Source of the DNA: JANRKH01 sp033763595
Lineage (GTDB): Bacteria; Pseudomonadota; Alphaproteobacteria; Rickettsiales; Rickettsiaceae
Assembly (NCBI GenBank): GCA_033763595.1
Contig: JANRKH010000064.1
Location: forward strand, 1-44,010
DNA: 44,010 nt
Direction: 5' to 3'
Part shown: positions 15,236 to 24,740 of the stretch, piece after piece
Layout of the letters: every line of letters starts with the position of its first letter
Numbering within the stretch: position 1 is the stretch's first letter
Program-made: the position numbers and the translations under genes
Notes under the pieces: model-generated
The model's database searches: none
The model's input: only the letters and a program-made list of their open reading frames with translations
What the model was told of the DNA's origin: nothing

Positions 15236-15440
15236 AATTCCCATTTAAAATGATCAAATTAGATAATCAATACGAATTGAAGCTAGACTCACATTTGCGC
15301 GTCTAATTATATAGGCTTACTCAAGGGAGCCCAAAATCATATGTCTAATTTATGCTAAAAAATGGTATTAGACCTCTTAACAAAGCTCAATTCCATTAAG
15401 AACAGAGTAGCTTCTGCCCATAAGAACAACGAGATTGGAC
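15236..15440 (+). repeat. Composite relic: A3 segment followed by family C start
   Basis: CCCATTTAAAATGATCAAAT and GAATTGAAGCTAGACTC repeat the A3 copy at 13916. AGACCTCTTAACAAAGCTC then resembles the family C end, in the same order as at 13916-14169. This points to duplication of a composite unit. Confidence 0.5.
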
Positions 15441-16063
15441 GGTTACACCAAAGTAAATCTTAGAATAATTAGAGGAAGTAACTAAGAAAACTCTTTACAA
15501 AACAAAAAATTCCTATATGAAATACTTAAGTAATACAAGTTTTTAGACTTAACTATTAGTTTAGGGTAAAATAAATCTCTACGTAAGAGACTCGAAATAT
15601 ATTGAAATACATATTTAGTTGTTTTGGCTTTGTCTGGGTTTTTTAAGATAGTTTTGATTAGAAACAGACGTCAATCTGTAAGCAGAGCATAGTTCTATGC
15701 AATGCCTAGAATATGTGAGTTCATTAGAAAATTTGATATTAAATTTGGTATTGATAGTATAAATTTCTAAATGACAAAAATAAAACATTCAAATAAAACA
15801 TTTTGTAAATCTATTGTAAATTTAGAGTACACAGTAGTTTAGGCGTCAAATCTCAAATGAGAAGCTGCTCCAAATTAGAAGATACTCACTTGACAAATTG
15901 AACTAAAAGAATAGGCTAGCCTGCATTGTAAATACGCGGTTTAAAGACCAGATGTTTGTATATTCCAGGTCTAAAGATGGTTGATGCTACGATGCAACCA
16001 AATCGAGTTTTAGCACAAAAAATTACAATTCAGGATTTACCTAGAGGGATTTGGTGACGTATG
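15441..16063. other. Non-coding AT-rich stretch
   Basis: I see no gene, RNA gene or clear repeat here except a terminal GGGATTTGGT at about 16047-16056, which looks like the right end of a lost family A element next to the intact one at 16066. Confidence 0.4.
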
Positions 16064-16065
16064 AC

Positions 16066-16168
16066 ACCAAATCCCAGATTAAATAATACTAGGAGCGAGG
16101 AGTGAAGCCTACTACATGCTAGGTGAGCGACGAGCGACAAAGTAGTACTTAAAAATGGGATTTGGTGA
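16066..16168 (+). repeat. Family A element (A1 core) in a tandem of element remnants
   Basis: The intact A1 copy sits between GGTGACGTATGACACC on the left and GGTGACATATGACACC on the right. Each junction reads as the right end of one element joined to the left end of the next through a 10-bp GAC(G/A)TATGAC-type spacer. A decayed copy with GAAGCCTACTATATAATAGC follows at 16173-16275. Confidence 0.8.
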
Positions 16169-16172
16169 CATA

Positions 16173-16275
16173 TGACACCTAATCCAAGTATCGAATACAT
16201 CGGTAAGTCAATGAAGCCTACTATATAATAGCTTAAGCGCCGTCCTTCGCGTATAGTTAAAAAACGCGATTTGAT
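16173..16275 (+). repeat. Decayed family A element, third member of the tandem
   Basis: It begins ACACCTAATCCAAGTATCGAA, keeps GAAGCCTACTA and a CGCGATTTGATT right end, and is otherwise diverged. Just downstream, AAACTCGCTTA is repeated three times at about 16423-16452. Confidence 0.55.
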
Positions 16276-16538
16276 TTAAGGCGCTTCGCACGGTCCTGCA
16301 TTATTTGAAAGTACTAGCTCTTAGTAGAAGTAGAGTTTAACGTTAGGCCTTATGAAAATGTATCATAATAGATTTACTAGAGTCTAGCAGGTTTCGTCAG
16401 TTTCACTTTTTGCGAAACTCGCTTAAAACTCGCTTAGCTTAAAACTCGCTTATGTTGACAGAATTGTAAATATTCATGATGGGCAAAGAGATCCTAATGA
16501 GTGTGGTTGGTATAGATCATGATCAAAACATGAAGTCA

Positions 16539-16646
16539 TACCAAATCCCTAGAATTAAATAACACTAGGAGCAAGTCACGAAGCCTACTCTCGTGTAAGC
16601 CTTTAGCGACGAGCTAGAAGCAAGTACTTAAAAATGGGATTTGGTA
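16539..16646 (+). repeat. Family A palindromic element (A2 core)
   Basis: It has TACCAAATCCC and GGGATTTGGTA ends and the core with GAGCAAGTCACGAAGCC and GACGAGCTAGAAGC. Confidence 0.88.
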
Positions 16647-17336
16647 TTATTACATAGTGCTTATCGCGTCTGTAGCATGAAAGTACCAGCTGGACTGGAC
16701 AGCTTGCGATTATAAATTGGCAATTATAAACTCGCGATTAAAAAGGAGATTAAAAAGGCGATTAAAAAAATTTTTAGAGCTAGCACAGCTCTAGCTACTT
16801 GTAATCTGAATTACCGCTTTAATTGCAGACAGAATATAAAATAAAGCCGAAGAAGCTTTGTTTAAAGCAAGTTAGGCTGAAATGCGCGTATAGTTGAGTT
16901 ATGTCAAATTGATGAGTTATCAAATTCAAGAATTAAGCAACACTGGATGCAATTAAAGAATTCTACTGCATGATCTTTAAGACTCGAGTAAGATGGAAGT
17001 ACTTAAAAATTGGACCTCTGTAGCACTCTTCAGAAAAATTGATACTAATTCATCACCTTCGCTTCACTAGGTCTCTTTCGACACTCTCTTCAGACAGAGA
17101 AGTGATAGGACGCATATGCAGTGAAAAGACCGGGCTGTAAATGCCACACAGGATTTCTTTAACATTGTGCGGGCACATCAAAATACTCAAGCCAACAGGA
17201 GACTTTCGAAATGGGTCTACTGTAAATTATAAGGTAGTAAAGCTTACTGTATCTTTATTATGCTAAGCTTATGGGATGCAAAAGTTAACGTCAGTAAAAA
17301 TAGTAATTAAAATATTAAGTAAATTAGGTTTATCAA
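16647..17336. other. Region upstream of the ATP/ADP translocase gene
   Basis: It holds imperfect short repeats (GCGATTA, GATTAAAAAG) at about 16705-16770, a small hairpin TAGAGCT-AGCAC-AGCTCTA near 16775, and a badly decayed family A relic at about 16917-17015. I find no gene. The promoter for the translocase should lie in the last 100 bases, but no clear consensus is visible. Confidence 0.4.
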
Positions 17337-18821
17337 ATGTCAAAAGTAGAAACAAATAGTCACAAAAATACCCTTCTCGATATTATCTGGCCGATTGAGA
17401 ATAAGGAGCTTCCTAAGTTTATTCCTATGGCTTTTATGATGTTCTTGCTTTTGCTGAATTACTCTATGCTTAGATCCATTAAAGATGGCTTTGTAGTTAC
17501 GCATATAGGACCAGAAGCAATAAGCTTTCTGAAGACATATGTTGTTCTTCCATCTGCAATTATAGCAATGGTTATATACGCACAGCTTTGTAATTTAATG
17601 AGCCAGCAGAATGTTTTTTATGTTATAACAGCATTTTTTGCGGCATATCTAACTTTTTTTGCTTTAGTTTTGTACCCAGATCCAGACAGTTACCACCCAA
17701 ATACAGAATTTATTCACTCTCTTGCTGAGGCTTATCCTAATTTCCAATGGTTCATCAAAATAGCAGGTAAATGGACATATGCGTCATTTTATACCATGGC
17801 AGAGTTATGGGGTAGCATCATGATTAGTTTACTTTTTTGGCAATTTGCTAACCAAATCACTAAAACGTTAGAGGCCAAAAGGTTTTACTCTATGTTCGGT
17901 ATGCTCGGTAATTTTGGCCTTATTATGACATCGGTTGTTTTGAGCGGCTCACTGAGCGAAGATGATACACCAAGCCTAGGTTTTGAGTTTGTGTTAGGTA
18001 TTGCAGTTGTAAGTACCTTACTAATTATGGTCACATATTGGTGGATGCAAAAAAATATACTTACTAATCCTTTGTATTATGAGCCAGCCGAAAAAAAGAA
18101 CAAAAAGAAAAAAGAAAAGCTAAGTCTTATAGATAGTGCCAAATTGATCTTTTCGTCCAGATACCTGGGTTTGATAGCGGTTTTAGTTTTTGCTTACGGA
18201 ATATCAATCAACCTTGTTGAAGGAGTGTGGAAAGCTAAACTTAAGCTTCTGTATCCTACAGTTAGTGGTTATACCATATATATGGGCAACTTCCAGAAAT
18301 GGCAGGGTATAGGCGCAATATTATTCATGATAGTTGGTAGTAATATTTTAAGACTACTACCCTGGAGGGTAGCGGCCCTTTTTACACCGCTAATGATTCT
18401 TGTCACAGGATCTGCGTTCTTTGCCTTTATAATCTTTGACAATATTATTGCTGGCTCAGTTTCGATGATAATAGCAACCTCCCCTCTTGCGCTTGCGGTA
18501 TTGATCGGAGCAGTTCAAAATGTTCTTAGCAAGGCTACTAAATACTCTCTATTTGATGCAACAAAAGAGATGGCTTATATTCCGCTAGATGATGAGCTTA
18601 AAACTAAAGGTAAGGCAGCAGTAGATGTGGTTGGAGGAAGACTTGGCAAATCAGGTGGCGGAATAATTCAGTCGACTACTTTTATTCTTTTTCCTGCGCT
18701 TAGCTTTGTTGAAGCTACGCCGTTTTTCGGTTTGATCTTTGTTTTAATCGTAGTGATATGGGCTTTTGCGGTTAATACTCTAAGCAAAGACTATGAGTCT
18801 GCACTGGAGAATAAAAGTTAA
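17337..18821 (+). CDS. tlc: ATP/ADP translocase (Tlc/NTT family)
   Basis: The 494-residue protein has about twelve membrane helices and matches the rickettsial and chlamydial nucleotide transporters. Signatures are IPMAFMMFLLLLNYSMLRSI with KDGFVVTHIGPEAISFLKTY near the N-terminus, FYTMAELWGSIMISLLFWQF, and LFDATKEMAYIPLDDELKTK, ending in a positively charged loop RLGKSGGGIIQ. It exchanges host ATP for bacterial ADP across the inner membrane. The length equals that of typical family members. Its presence is strong evidence for an intracellular lifestyle. Paralogues often occur elsewhere in such genomes with different nucleotide preference, so the substrate is inferred from the family. Confidence 0.97.
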   Translation: MSKVETNSHKNTLLDIIWPIENKELPKFIPMAFMMFLLLLNYSMLRSIKDGFVVTHIGPEAISFLKTYVVLPSAIIAMVIYAQLCNLMSQQNVFYVITAFFAAYLTFFALVLYPDPDSYHPNTEFIHSLAEAYPNFQWFIKIAGKWTYASFYTMAELWGSIMISLLFWQFANQITKTLEAKRFYSMFGMLGNFGLIMTSVVLSGSLSEDDTPSLGFEFVLGIAVVSTLLIMVTYWWMQKNILTNPLYYEPAEKKNKKKKEKLSLIDSAKLIFSSRYLGLIAVLVFAYGISINLVEGVWKAKLKLLYPTVSGYTIYMGNFQKWQGIGAILFMIVGSNILRLLPWRVAALFTPLMILVTGSAFFAFIIFDNIIAGSVSMIIATSPLALAVLIGAVQNVLSKATKYSLFDATKEMAYIPLDDELKTKGKAAVDVVGGRLGKSGGGIIQSTTFILFPALSFVEATPFFGLIFVLIVVIWAFAVNTLSKDYESALENKS

Positions 18822-18954
18822 TTAAATATTCCAAATAGTTTTGGAAACTAAACATAATGTCTACAAGAAATTAGAAAACTAAATCCAGGAAAAGACCTTT
18901 GGGATAATCTTGCACCTAACGAGCTAGTAGAAAGAGCATATCGAGCTTAAAGCT

Positions 18955-19035
18955 CCTAGGCTAAACTGAGGTAAGTGTGGATCATGCTATCCGTGCATGT
19001 GAACCAATTGCCTCTTGGAGTAGAGTGTTTAGGAG
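18955..19035 (-). repeat. Decayed partial family C element
   Basis: On the plus strand CAATTGCCTCTTGGAGTAGA and AGGAGAGGT are the reverse complement of the start of the copy at 14019. CTGAGGTAAGTGTGGAT corresponds to its middle. Confidence 0.5.
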
Positions 19036-19039
19036 AGGT

Positions 19040-19203
19040 ATAATACCATTTCCCAGATTAAACCTGAACAAATGAACTTTAGGGCGAGCATACTTTAGCG
19101 TACTTTAGCATATATTAAAGTTGCCCACAGGCGAGACCTCCCTAAATTCCTTTGGATCATTAATTTGATCATTAATTTGATCATTTATTATTGGGAATTG
19201 GTA
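19040..19203 (-). repeat. Family A element, A3 variant
   Basis: Read on the minus strand it starts TACCAATTCCC, contains TGATCAAATTAA twice in tandem and GTACGCTAAAGTATGCTCGC, and ends GGGAAATGGTAT. It is the third copy of the A3 type seen at 13916 and 15236. Confidence 0.6.
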
Positions 19204-19295
19204 CAGTTAAAGAATATTAGAAACAAGTAAAATCTACTACATTTTGTGCAGCAGATGATCTAGAAGAAGGTATCGAAAAATGGAACTTGATATAA

Positions 19296-19400
19296 TACCA
19301 AATCCCATTTTTAAGTACTCGCTTCTAGCTCGTCGCTCACCTAACATGTAGTAGGCTTCGTGACTTGCTCCTAGTATTATTTAATTCTAGAGATTTGATA
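19296..19400 (-). repeat. Family A element with mixed A1/A2 core, upstream of the porin
   Basis: On the minus strand the left half is of A2 type (GAGCAAGTCACGAAGCC) and the middle of A1 type (TACTACATGTTAGGTGAGCG), so it is a hybrid. It is flanked by ATAAT on both sides. Its outer edge creates TATAAT about 35 bp before the porin start, possibly useful as a -10 box, though no -35 fits well. Confidence 0.85.
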
Positions 19401-19440
19401 TAATATTACAGATACGTTCACAATAAAAAATCTAACCAAA

Positions 19441-20661
19441 ATGACCAAATTCAAACTATTTATTTCTACTTTTTTTTATATTCTCTTAAGTCCTCTATTA
19501 TCTATAGCGCATGATACAAATATTTTGTTTAAGGGGAGTTTAGACTTTCAATCAGGATATTTTTCTTCTAACGCTCCAAAAAGAAGCGAGTATAACACAT
19601 CTAGCACCGATAACCTTAATTTCATAACTAGTAACCAAAAAAATCTAGCATTTTATACCTATTCCTCGCTTGGACTTGAGACGCAAAATACCCTTGAAAG
19701 TGGTTTTACTTACGGAGCCAAAATAGGTATAGCTACTACCGCTAAGTCACTTAGATCATTTCAGTCTGGAATATTTATGGAGTCGCAATCTGGAAGACTG
19801 GAGCTTGGTAGCGAGAAGAGCGCTATGTCAAAGATGAGAATTACTCCATACTCTATAATATCAGGCCCTTCAGAATCTTGGAACAAATGGATAAGGCCAG
19901 ATCCTGAAGGATCTAAAGGATCTCAGATACCTTATGTGACCAGTTTTGCAAATTTTCTTGATGCTAAACTAAGATCATCAAGCGCAGTAGAATATTCAAG
20001 AAAAATAACCTATTACAGTCCTATTATTCATGGAGCACAAGTTGGTATCACATATATCCCAGATAGTTCTAATTCAGGTTATGGAGAAATCAAAGATACA
20101 TTCTCAATATATACTTCTGCGTCAGGTGGATATAACCTTTCTGTAAAGAATGGAGTATCGGGAGGCATCAAATATACAAATAATATTCATAATAATATAG
20201 ACCTTGAAACTTCAGCTGTTGGCGAGATAGGAGAAACTGTTGCAAGGCCCGCGAGTGAGAATGCTTTAAATAATACAGAATTTGGACATTTAAGGACATA
20301 TAATATAGGAGCCAAAATTAAGTTTGATGATTTATCTTTTGCATCCTCATACGGGAATTATGTGAGATCCCTAACAAATACTCACGACTTAGAAAAAGAC
20401 ACAAAAATATATGGAGCAAGCGTTAGATATCAAATTGGAAGTGCAAGCCTAAGTGCTGCGTATGTTTTGGGCGACCACACAAAGAACAAAATCAAAGTTC
20501 TTACCCTAGCGACAGATTACAGGTTTGCGCGAGGACTATTGTTTTACGGAGAGTTCTCGAGCTTTATCGCTAGCGGTAGCATAGCTTATTCTGACGAAGG
20601 CACGAGGAATTCTAATCACAAAGGTAGCTTATTTTTACTTGGGGCCAGGGTAGAAATATAA
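19441..20661 (+). CDS. Outer-membrane porin-like beta-barrel protein
   Basis: The 406-residue protein starts with a signal peptide (FKLFISTFFYILLSPLLSIA, cleavage after SIA near residue 23). It then shows alternating amphipathic strands, for example TLESGFTYGAKIGIAT, AQVGITYIPDS, ASLSAAYVLGDH and GLLFYGEFSSF. The pattern and the end GSLFLLGARVEI match Gram-negative porins of the Porin_4 type, although it ends in Ile and not Phe. It would form a diffusion channel and probably a trimer in the outer membrane. The start ATG follows AT-rich sequence with a weak ribosome binding site. The upstream palindromic element may influence its expression. Confidence 0.75.
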   Translation: MTKFKLFISTFFYILLSPLLSIAHDTNILFKGSLDFQSGYFSSNAPKRSEYNTSSTDNLNFITSNQKNLAFYTYSSLGLETQNTLESGFTYGAKIGIATTAKSLRSFQSGIFMESQSGRLELGSEKSAMSKMRITPYSIISGPSESWNKWIRPDPEGSKGSQIPYVTSFANFLDAKLRSSSAVEYSRKITYYSPIIHGAQVGITYIPDSSNSGYGEIKDTFSIYTSASGGYNLSVKNGVSGGIKYTNNIHNNIDLETSAVGEIGETVARPASENALNNTEFGHLRTYNIGAKIKFDDLSFASSYGNYVRSLTNTHDLEKDTKIYGASVRYQIGSASLSAAYVLGDHTKNKIKVLTLATDYRFARGLLFYGEFSSFIASGSIAYSDEGTRNSNHKGSLFLLGARVEI

Positions 20662-20718
20662 TGGTGGGGGTATATCTGCCTCATAAGTATCTAAAAACGA
20701 TTTCTTTATAAATTTCTG

Positions 20719-21372
20719 TCAATATTTCACAAATGATAGGAATTTAACAGCTCTATCCTCAAGCAAAGCTTTTTGGTGAAATTTTGTCATCTGATATCCT
20801 GGATGAGGAATACAAGAATCTGACACGTTCCCTTTGAGTCCTAACTTCAGCAAAATATTTTCCACAGAATATGAGTATTCTTCAATGTCAGACGCAAAAA
20901 TAAATTCACCTTGTGGCTTTAGAACATAAAGGATCTTTTTTAGGTTACTTTCTGACCCAAATCTCCTTTTTATTTGCTTGTTTTTTTGCCATGGATCAGG
21001 AAAAAGTAAATAAAATTTACTGATCGTATTTTCTTCGAGCTTATCTATAAACAACAAAGCATCGTCCGGCCACAGTGCAAAATTAGAGATATTGTTTATT
21101 TTAGCCAGCCTTAAACAGTTCGCAATCCCATTAAGATAAGGATCGGAGCCTATAAAAAAATCATCGCTGTTACTCGAGCACTGGGAGATAAAATGCTCAC
21201 CCATTCCTATGCCGACTTCAATATGTACAGCTTTGTACGATGATGTATGTCTTAGCGGATCATCTGTGCTTAACATTTTTTTTGGCAGCTCTTCATTGAG
21301 AAGTCTCTTTTGTGAATCTGAGAGTCTTTTCCCGATGCGTCTTGCGAAAGTTTTTTGATGTCTTATAGTCAT
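20719..21372 (-). CDS. trmB: tRNA (guanine-N7-)-methyltransferase TrmB
   Basis: The 217-residue protein has the SAM-binding motif EVGIGMGEHF and the family signature FYLLFPDPWQKNKQIKRRF, plus a late region TKFHQKALLE. It methylates G46 in the variable loop of tRNAs. The length is normal for the family. It is convergent with the porin gene, leaving 57 bases between the two stops. Confidence 0.95.
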   Translation of the reverse strand: MTIRHQKTFARRIGKRLSDSQKRLLNEELPKKMLSTDDPLRHTSSYKAVHIEVGIGMGEHFISQCSSNSDDFFIGSDPYLNGIANCLRLAKINNISNFALWPDDALLFIDKLEENTISKFYLLFPDPWQKNKQIKRRFGSESNLKKILYVLKPQGEFIFASDIEEYSYSVENILLKLGLKGNVSDSCIPHPGYQMTKFHQKALLEDRAVKFLSFVKY

Positions 21373-21952
21373 TTATGTTAAAATAAAAAAATAAGTCAAG
21401 CTGATCTTTGATAGATCCTAAACATCAAAAATCCTATTATACCAAATCCAAAACTGCTAAGAAAGTCATTAAGACCGATCATTTTGGCTCTTGAGTTTCT
21501 TGCCTAGAGCCCCTCTTACGGATTATCCGGACTCTATCCCACCTGACATGTCTAATACCAAATCCCATTTTTAAGTACTTTCTTCTAGCTCGTCGCTCAC
21601 CTAACACGAGAGTAGGCTTCGTGACTTGCTCCTAGTATTATTTAATTCTAGAGATTTGGTATAATTTGTAAAGATGCAATTATTATAGCGCCAAAAATGC
21701 AACTTAAAACAAAAAGATAGAAATAAAACTATATGATTATTTGTATAAATTTAGGTTTTGAATATTGTCGGCAATTATGTTATAAGCCTCGTATAATTCT
21801 AAATTAATATGGTATAAATTACTTTAAAGGTCTCTAGAAAATTTTAAAAGAGAAGTTTATAAACATAATGGTCTAAATGCCGCCCATTCATCGGTTAAAA
21901 TATTAGCCAATCACAGTAGATTATATCAATTTAACCAAATAACTTAAATTAT
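21373..21952. other. Intergenic region between trmB and the OmpW-like gene
   Basis: It has a possible left end of a lost family A element (TATACCAAATCC at about 21438), one intact hybrid element (21556-21661), and AT-rich sequence before the barrel gene. I see no gene and no clear promoter. Confidence 0.45.
21556..21661 (-). repeat. Family A palindromic element (hybrid A2/A1 core)
   Basis: On the plus strand it starts TACCAAATCCCA and ends AGATTTGGTA. It contains CTCGTCGCTCACCTAAC (A1 type) and GGCTTCGTGACTTGCTCC (A2 type, reverse). Confidence 0.88.
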
Positions 21953-22639
21953 ATGAAAAAATTACACTTATCATTTTTATTGCTAGCAATGATTCAGCCA
22001 AACGCAATTGCCTCCGAACTTGAAGGTTCAGTGATAAAATTTAGAGCTTTATTTGATACTATGAATTCAAGACAAAAAGGACTTCCTGAACCTTACACAG
22101 ACTTCTACGCAAAGACACCGCAAAAAAAAGACAGGTTATTTTCGGTTGGCGTAGGCGCAGAGGCTGCATTTGACGTTTTTTGGACTGATAATATAGCGGC
22201 TGAGTTTGTTAGTGGTTTTAGATTATTAAGAGAGAGAGCCTCTACCGTAAATAACATAGCAAGTAACTACAATACCGCACCTGAAAAACGAAAAAGAAAG
22301 GATGCATATATAATACCCTCATCAGCAGCACTTCAGTATCATATAGCTCCTTATGGTGCGATCAGGCCCTACATTGGCGGAGGATACCATTACACTTACA
22401 TGTTAGAAAGAACCAACTCTTACAGAATCCAAAATGCTTCAGGTCCATTAATTCAAGCTGGAGTAGATTTTGTCTTCAAAGATGATTCGTACGTAAATTT
22501 CGATGTGAAACAATACATGCTCCGTACAAAAGTAAAATATTCTACTAGTTTTGTCACTGACAAAGATGGAAAACATATCAATACAAATATGAAACTAGAC
22601 CCGGTATCTATTGGAGTTGGAATGGGGTTCAGGTTCTAG
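21953..22639 (+). CDS. OmpW/opacity-like outer-membrane beta-barrel protein
   Basis: The 228-residue protein starts with a clear signal peptide (MKKLHLSFLLLAMI, cleavage after AIA near residue 20). It shows strand pairs typical of eight-stranded barrels: FSVGVGAEAAFDVFWTDNI, AAEFVSGFRLL, AIRPYIGGGYHYTYM, PLIQAGVDFVF and VSIGVGMGFRF with a C-terminal Phe. The IRPYIGGGY segment is typical of OmpW-like and related surface proteins. It probably sits in the outer membrane; the role (small hydrophobic channel or surface antigen) is open. Confidence 0.75.
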   Translation: MKKLHLSFLLLAMIQPNAIASELEGSVIKFRALFDTMNSRQKGLPEPYTDFYAKTPQKKDRLFSVGVGAEAAFDVFWTDNIAAEFVSGFRLLRERASTVNNIASNYNTAPEKRKRKDAYIIPSSAALQYHIAPYGAIRPYIGGGYHYTYMLERTNSYRIQNASGPLIQAGVDFVFKDDSYVNFDVKQYMLRTKVKYSTSFVTDKDGKHINTNMKLDPVSIGVGMGFRF

Positions 22640-22736
22640 CAATCTTATATCAACCAAGGATGAGATAAAGACCTACTTTTGCACATGCAGAAGGCGAGCT
22701 ATATTATAATTATTTAAAAAATCAGACTAGATATTA

Positions 22737-22845
22737 TACCAAATCTCTAGAATTAAGTAATACTAGGAGCAAGTCACGAAGCCTACTCTCGTGTAAGCCT
22801 TTAGCGACGAGCTATACGATAAGTACTTAAAAATGGGATTTGGCA
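22737..22845 (+). repeat. Family A palindromic element (A2 core)
   Basis: It starts TACCAAATCTC and ends GGGATTTGGCA (right end mutated). The core is almost identical to the copy at 12000. It lies between the OmpW-like gene and pntAB. Confidence 0.88.
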
Positions 22846-22939
22846 CTAGAAGATGATAGGAATACTAGTGTCTAGCGTATATATTTAGATAATAAAACGT
22901 GAATCTCAAAAGATATTTTTAATTTAATCGGAGCTAACT

Positions 22940-23344
22940 ATGAACTCTAAAGAAAATTTATTAGAAATTGTTTTAAAAAAAACAAGCGAATTAAGGTTGC
23001 TGGCCGAAGAAATTAACGCAAAGCTTTTCGAATATGTTACAAAATCAGGACATACGAATTACGAAGCAGAAAATGTGATTAATTTGCTAACAATATTTAT
23101 TTTATCTAGCATAGTTGGCTATTTTGTTGTTTGGAGGGTAACACCTGCACTTCACACGCCTCTTATGTCTATTACAAATGCTATATCTGGAATAATAGTC
23201 ATAGGAGCCCTAGTGCTTGTTTCTTCTGAAGGCTTTAATGTTAGTACAGTTGCGGGATTACTTGCGATTTTTTTGGCAAGTATAAATATATTTGGTGGAT
23301 TTATAGTAACTAAGCGCATGCTTTCAATGTTCGAAAAGAGATAA
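22940..23344 (+). CDS. pntAB: NAD(P) transhydrogenase subunit alpha part 2 (membrane part)
   Basis: The 134-residue protein corresponds to the C-terminal membrane part of PntA: three to four helices, with the family segment RVTPALHTPLMSITNAISGI and a closing FGGFIVTKRML. Together with PntB and the soluble alpha-1 subunit it forms the proton-translocating transhydrogenase that makes NADPH from NADH. GGAG (22930 region) precedes the ATG. A separate alpha-1 gene (pntAA) would be expected directly upstream, but an outer-membrane gene and a repeat are found there instead. It is one base from pntB. Confidence 0.93.
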   Translation: MNSKENLLEIVLKKTSELRLLAEEINAKLFEYVTKSGHTNYEAENVINLLTIFILSSIVGYFVVWRVTPALHTPLMSITNAISGIIVIGALVLVSSEGFNVSTVAGLLAIFLASINIFGGFIVTKRMLSMFEKR

Positions 23345-23345
23345 T

Positions 23346-24740
23346 ATGACTAATATTGATGAACTTCTGTATCTAATCGCCGGATTATGCTTTATCTTTA
23401 GTATAAAAGGCCTCTCTTCTCACAAGGAATCAAAAATAGGAAGCTGGGCGGGTATCATAGGTATGGCTATATCTTTGCTTACATGTTTATTTGTAAATAA
23501 ATTCAGTAACCAGACTCTCGCGATAACTTCTATTTTGTCAGGCGGGGTAGTTGGCGCTGTGATCGCAACGAAAATTCAAATGACATCCATGCCCCAGCTA
23601 GTTGCGGGTTTTCATTCCCTCGTCGGCTTAAGTGCTGTTCTTGTTGCATATGGCGCCTATTTTTCTCCTGAGGCTTTAGGTATAGCTGTACAAGGCACAA
23701 TCAAAACAACGAGCGCAATCGAAATGTCGATAGGAGCAGCCATTGGGGCCGTAACTTTTACCGGCTCAATTATAGCATACGCAAAACTTGAAGGTCTTAT
23801 TACCTCAAATATCATAAAGTTTAGAGGTCAAAGGATCATTAGTCTTGCTCTTCTAATATTACTAATTTCATCTCTCTATTTATTTATAAACAGCCAATCT
23901 CTTTTTTACCTGAACTTGCTCGTTTTTTCATCTCTTGCACTTGGTATCTTATTAATATTGCCTGTTGGCGGTGCTGATATGCCTGTAGTAGTATCTATGC
24001 TAAATTCTTATTCTGGGTGGGCTGCTTCTGGTATTGGTTTTACCCTAAACAGTAAATTGCTTGTTATAACAGGAGCCTTAGTTGGAGCTAGCGGTGCTAT
24101 TCTCAGCTATATTATGTGTAACGCTATGAACAGATCTCTCTTTACAGTAATATTTGGCGCTTTCATGAATAATTCTATGGCTTCTGAGTCCAAATTAGAG
24201 GATGATAGGCAGGTGAACAAAAGTAGCCCAGAAGATGCCGCATTTATGTTAAAAAACGCAGCAAATGTTATTATTGTTCCAGGTTATGGAATGGCGGTGG
24301 CACAGGCACAACATGCCCTAAAAGAGCTAGTTGACATTTTGCAGCACGCCGGGATAGATGTTAAGTTTGCAATTCATCCAGTAGCAGGAAGAATGCCGGG
24401 TCACATGAACGTGCTTCTGGCAGAAGCAAACATACCATACGAGATAGTTTTGGAGCTAGAGGATATTAACAGAGACTTTATTAGCACTGATGTTGCAATT
24501 GTAATTGGCGCTAATGACGTTACGAACCCAGCTGCAAAAAATGATAAAACAAGCCCTATATATGGTATGCCAATTTTAGAGGTAGAAAATTCAAGAAATG
24601 TATTTTTCATTAAAAGATCTATGGGCAAAGGTTATGCCGGCATCGAAAATGAACTATTCTATAAACCTAATACACATATGCTGTTTGGCGACGCAAAGAA
24701 GGTAGTTGATGAGATTGTGAAATCCATCAAAGAACTTTAG
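23346..24740 (+). CDS. pntB: NAD(P) transhydrogenase subunit beta
   Basis: The 464-residue protein has about eight membrane helices and then the NADP(H)-binding domain III. Signatures are GADMPVVVSMLNSYSGWAAS, VIIVPGYGMAVAQAQHAL (Rossmann GYGMAVAQ), AIHPVAGRMPGHMNVLLAEA, and VIGANDVTNPAA. Full length is normal. It carries the NADP site and part of the proton path in the inner membrane. It follows pntAB by one base, so the two are co-translated. Confidence 0.97.
   Translation: MTNIDELLYLIAGLCFIFSIKGLSSHKESKIGSWAGIIGMAISLLTCLFVNKFSNQTLAITSILSGGVVGAVIATKIQMTSMPQLVAGFHSLVGLSAVLVAYGAYFSPEALGIAVQGTIKTTSAIEMSIGAAIGAVTFTGSIIAYAKLEGLITSNIIKFRGQRIISLALLILLISSLYLFINSQSLFYLNLLVFSSLALGILLILPVGGADMPVVVSMLNSYSGWAASGIGFTLNSKLLVITGALVGASGAILSYIMCNAMNRSLFTVIFGAFMNNSMASESKLEDDRQVNKSSPEDAAFMLKNAANVIIVPGYGMAVAQAQHALKELVDILQHAGIDVKFAIHPVAGRMPGHMNVLLAEANIPYEIVLELEDINRDFISTDVAIVIGANDVTNPAAKNDKTSPIYGMPILEVENSRNVFFIKRSMGKGYAGIENELFYKPNTHMLFGDAKKVVDEIVKSIKEL

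Larger units (their letters stand above)
18822..19440. other. Intergenic region between tlc and the porin gene
   Basis: It holds a coding-like remnant at 18858-18950 that reads LQEIRKLNPGKDLWDNLAPN and stops after VERAYRA. This looks like the 3' end of a lost gene that I cannot name. A decayed family C copy, an A3-type element and a family A element follow (separate entries). No intact gene is present. Confidence 0.4.

Noticed and set aside
13518..17336. tRNA or other structured RNA genes
   Set aside because: I scanned for T-loop GGTTCGA-type motifs and for RNase P, tmRNA and SRP landmarks by eye and found none; a computed search would be needed to be sure.
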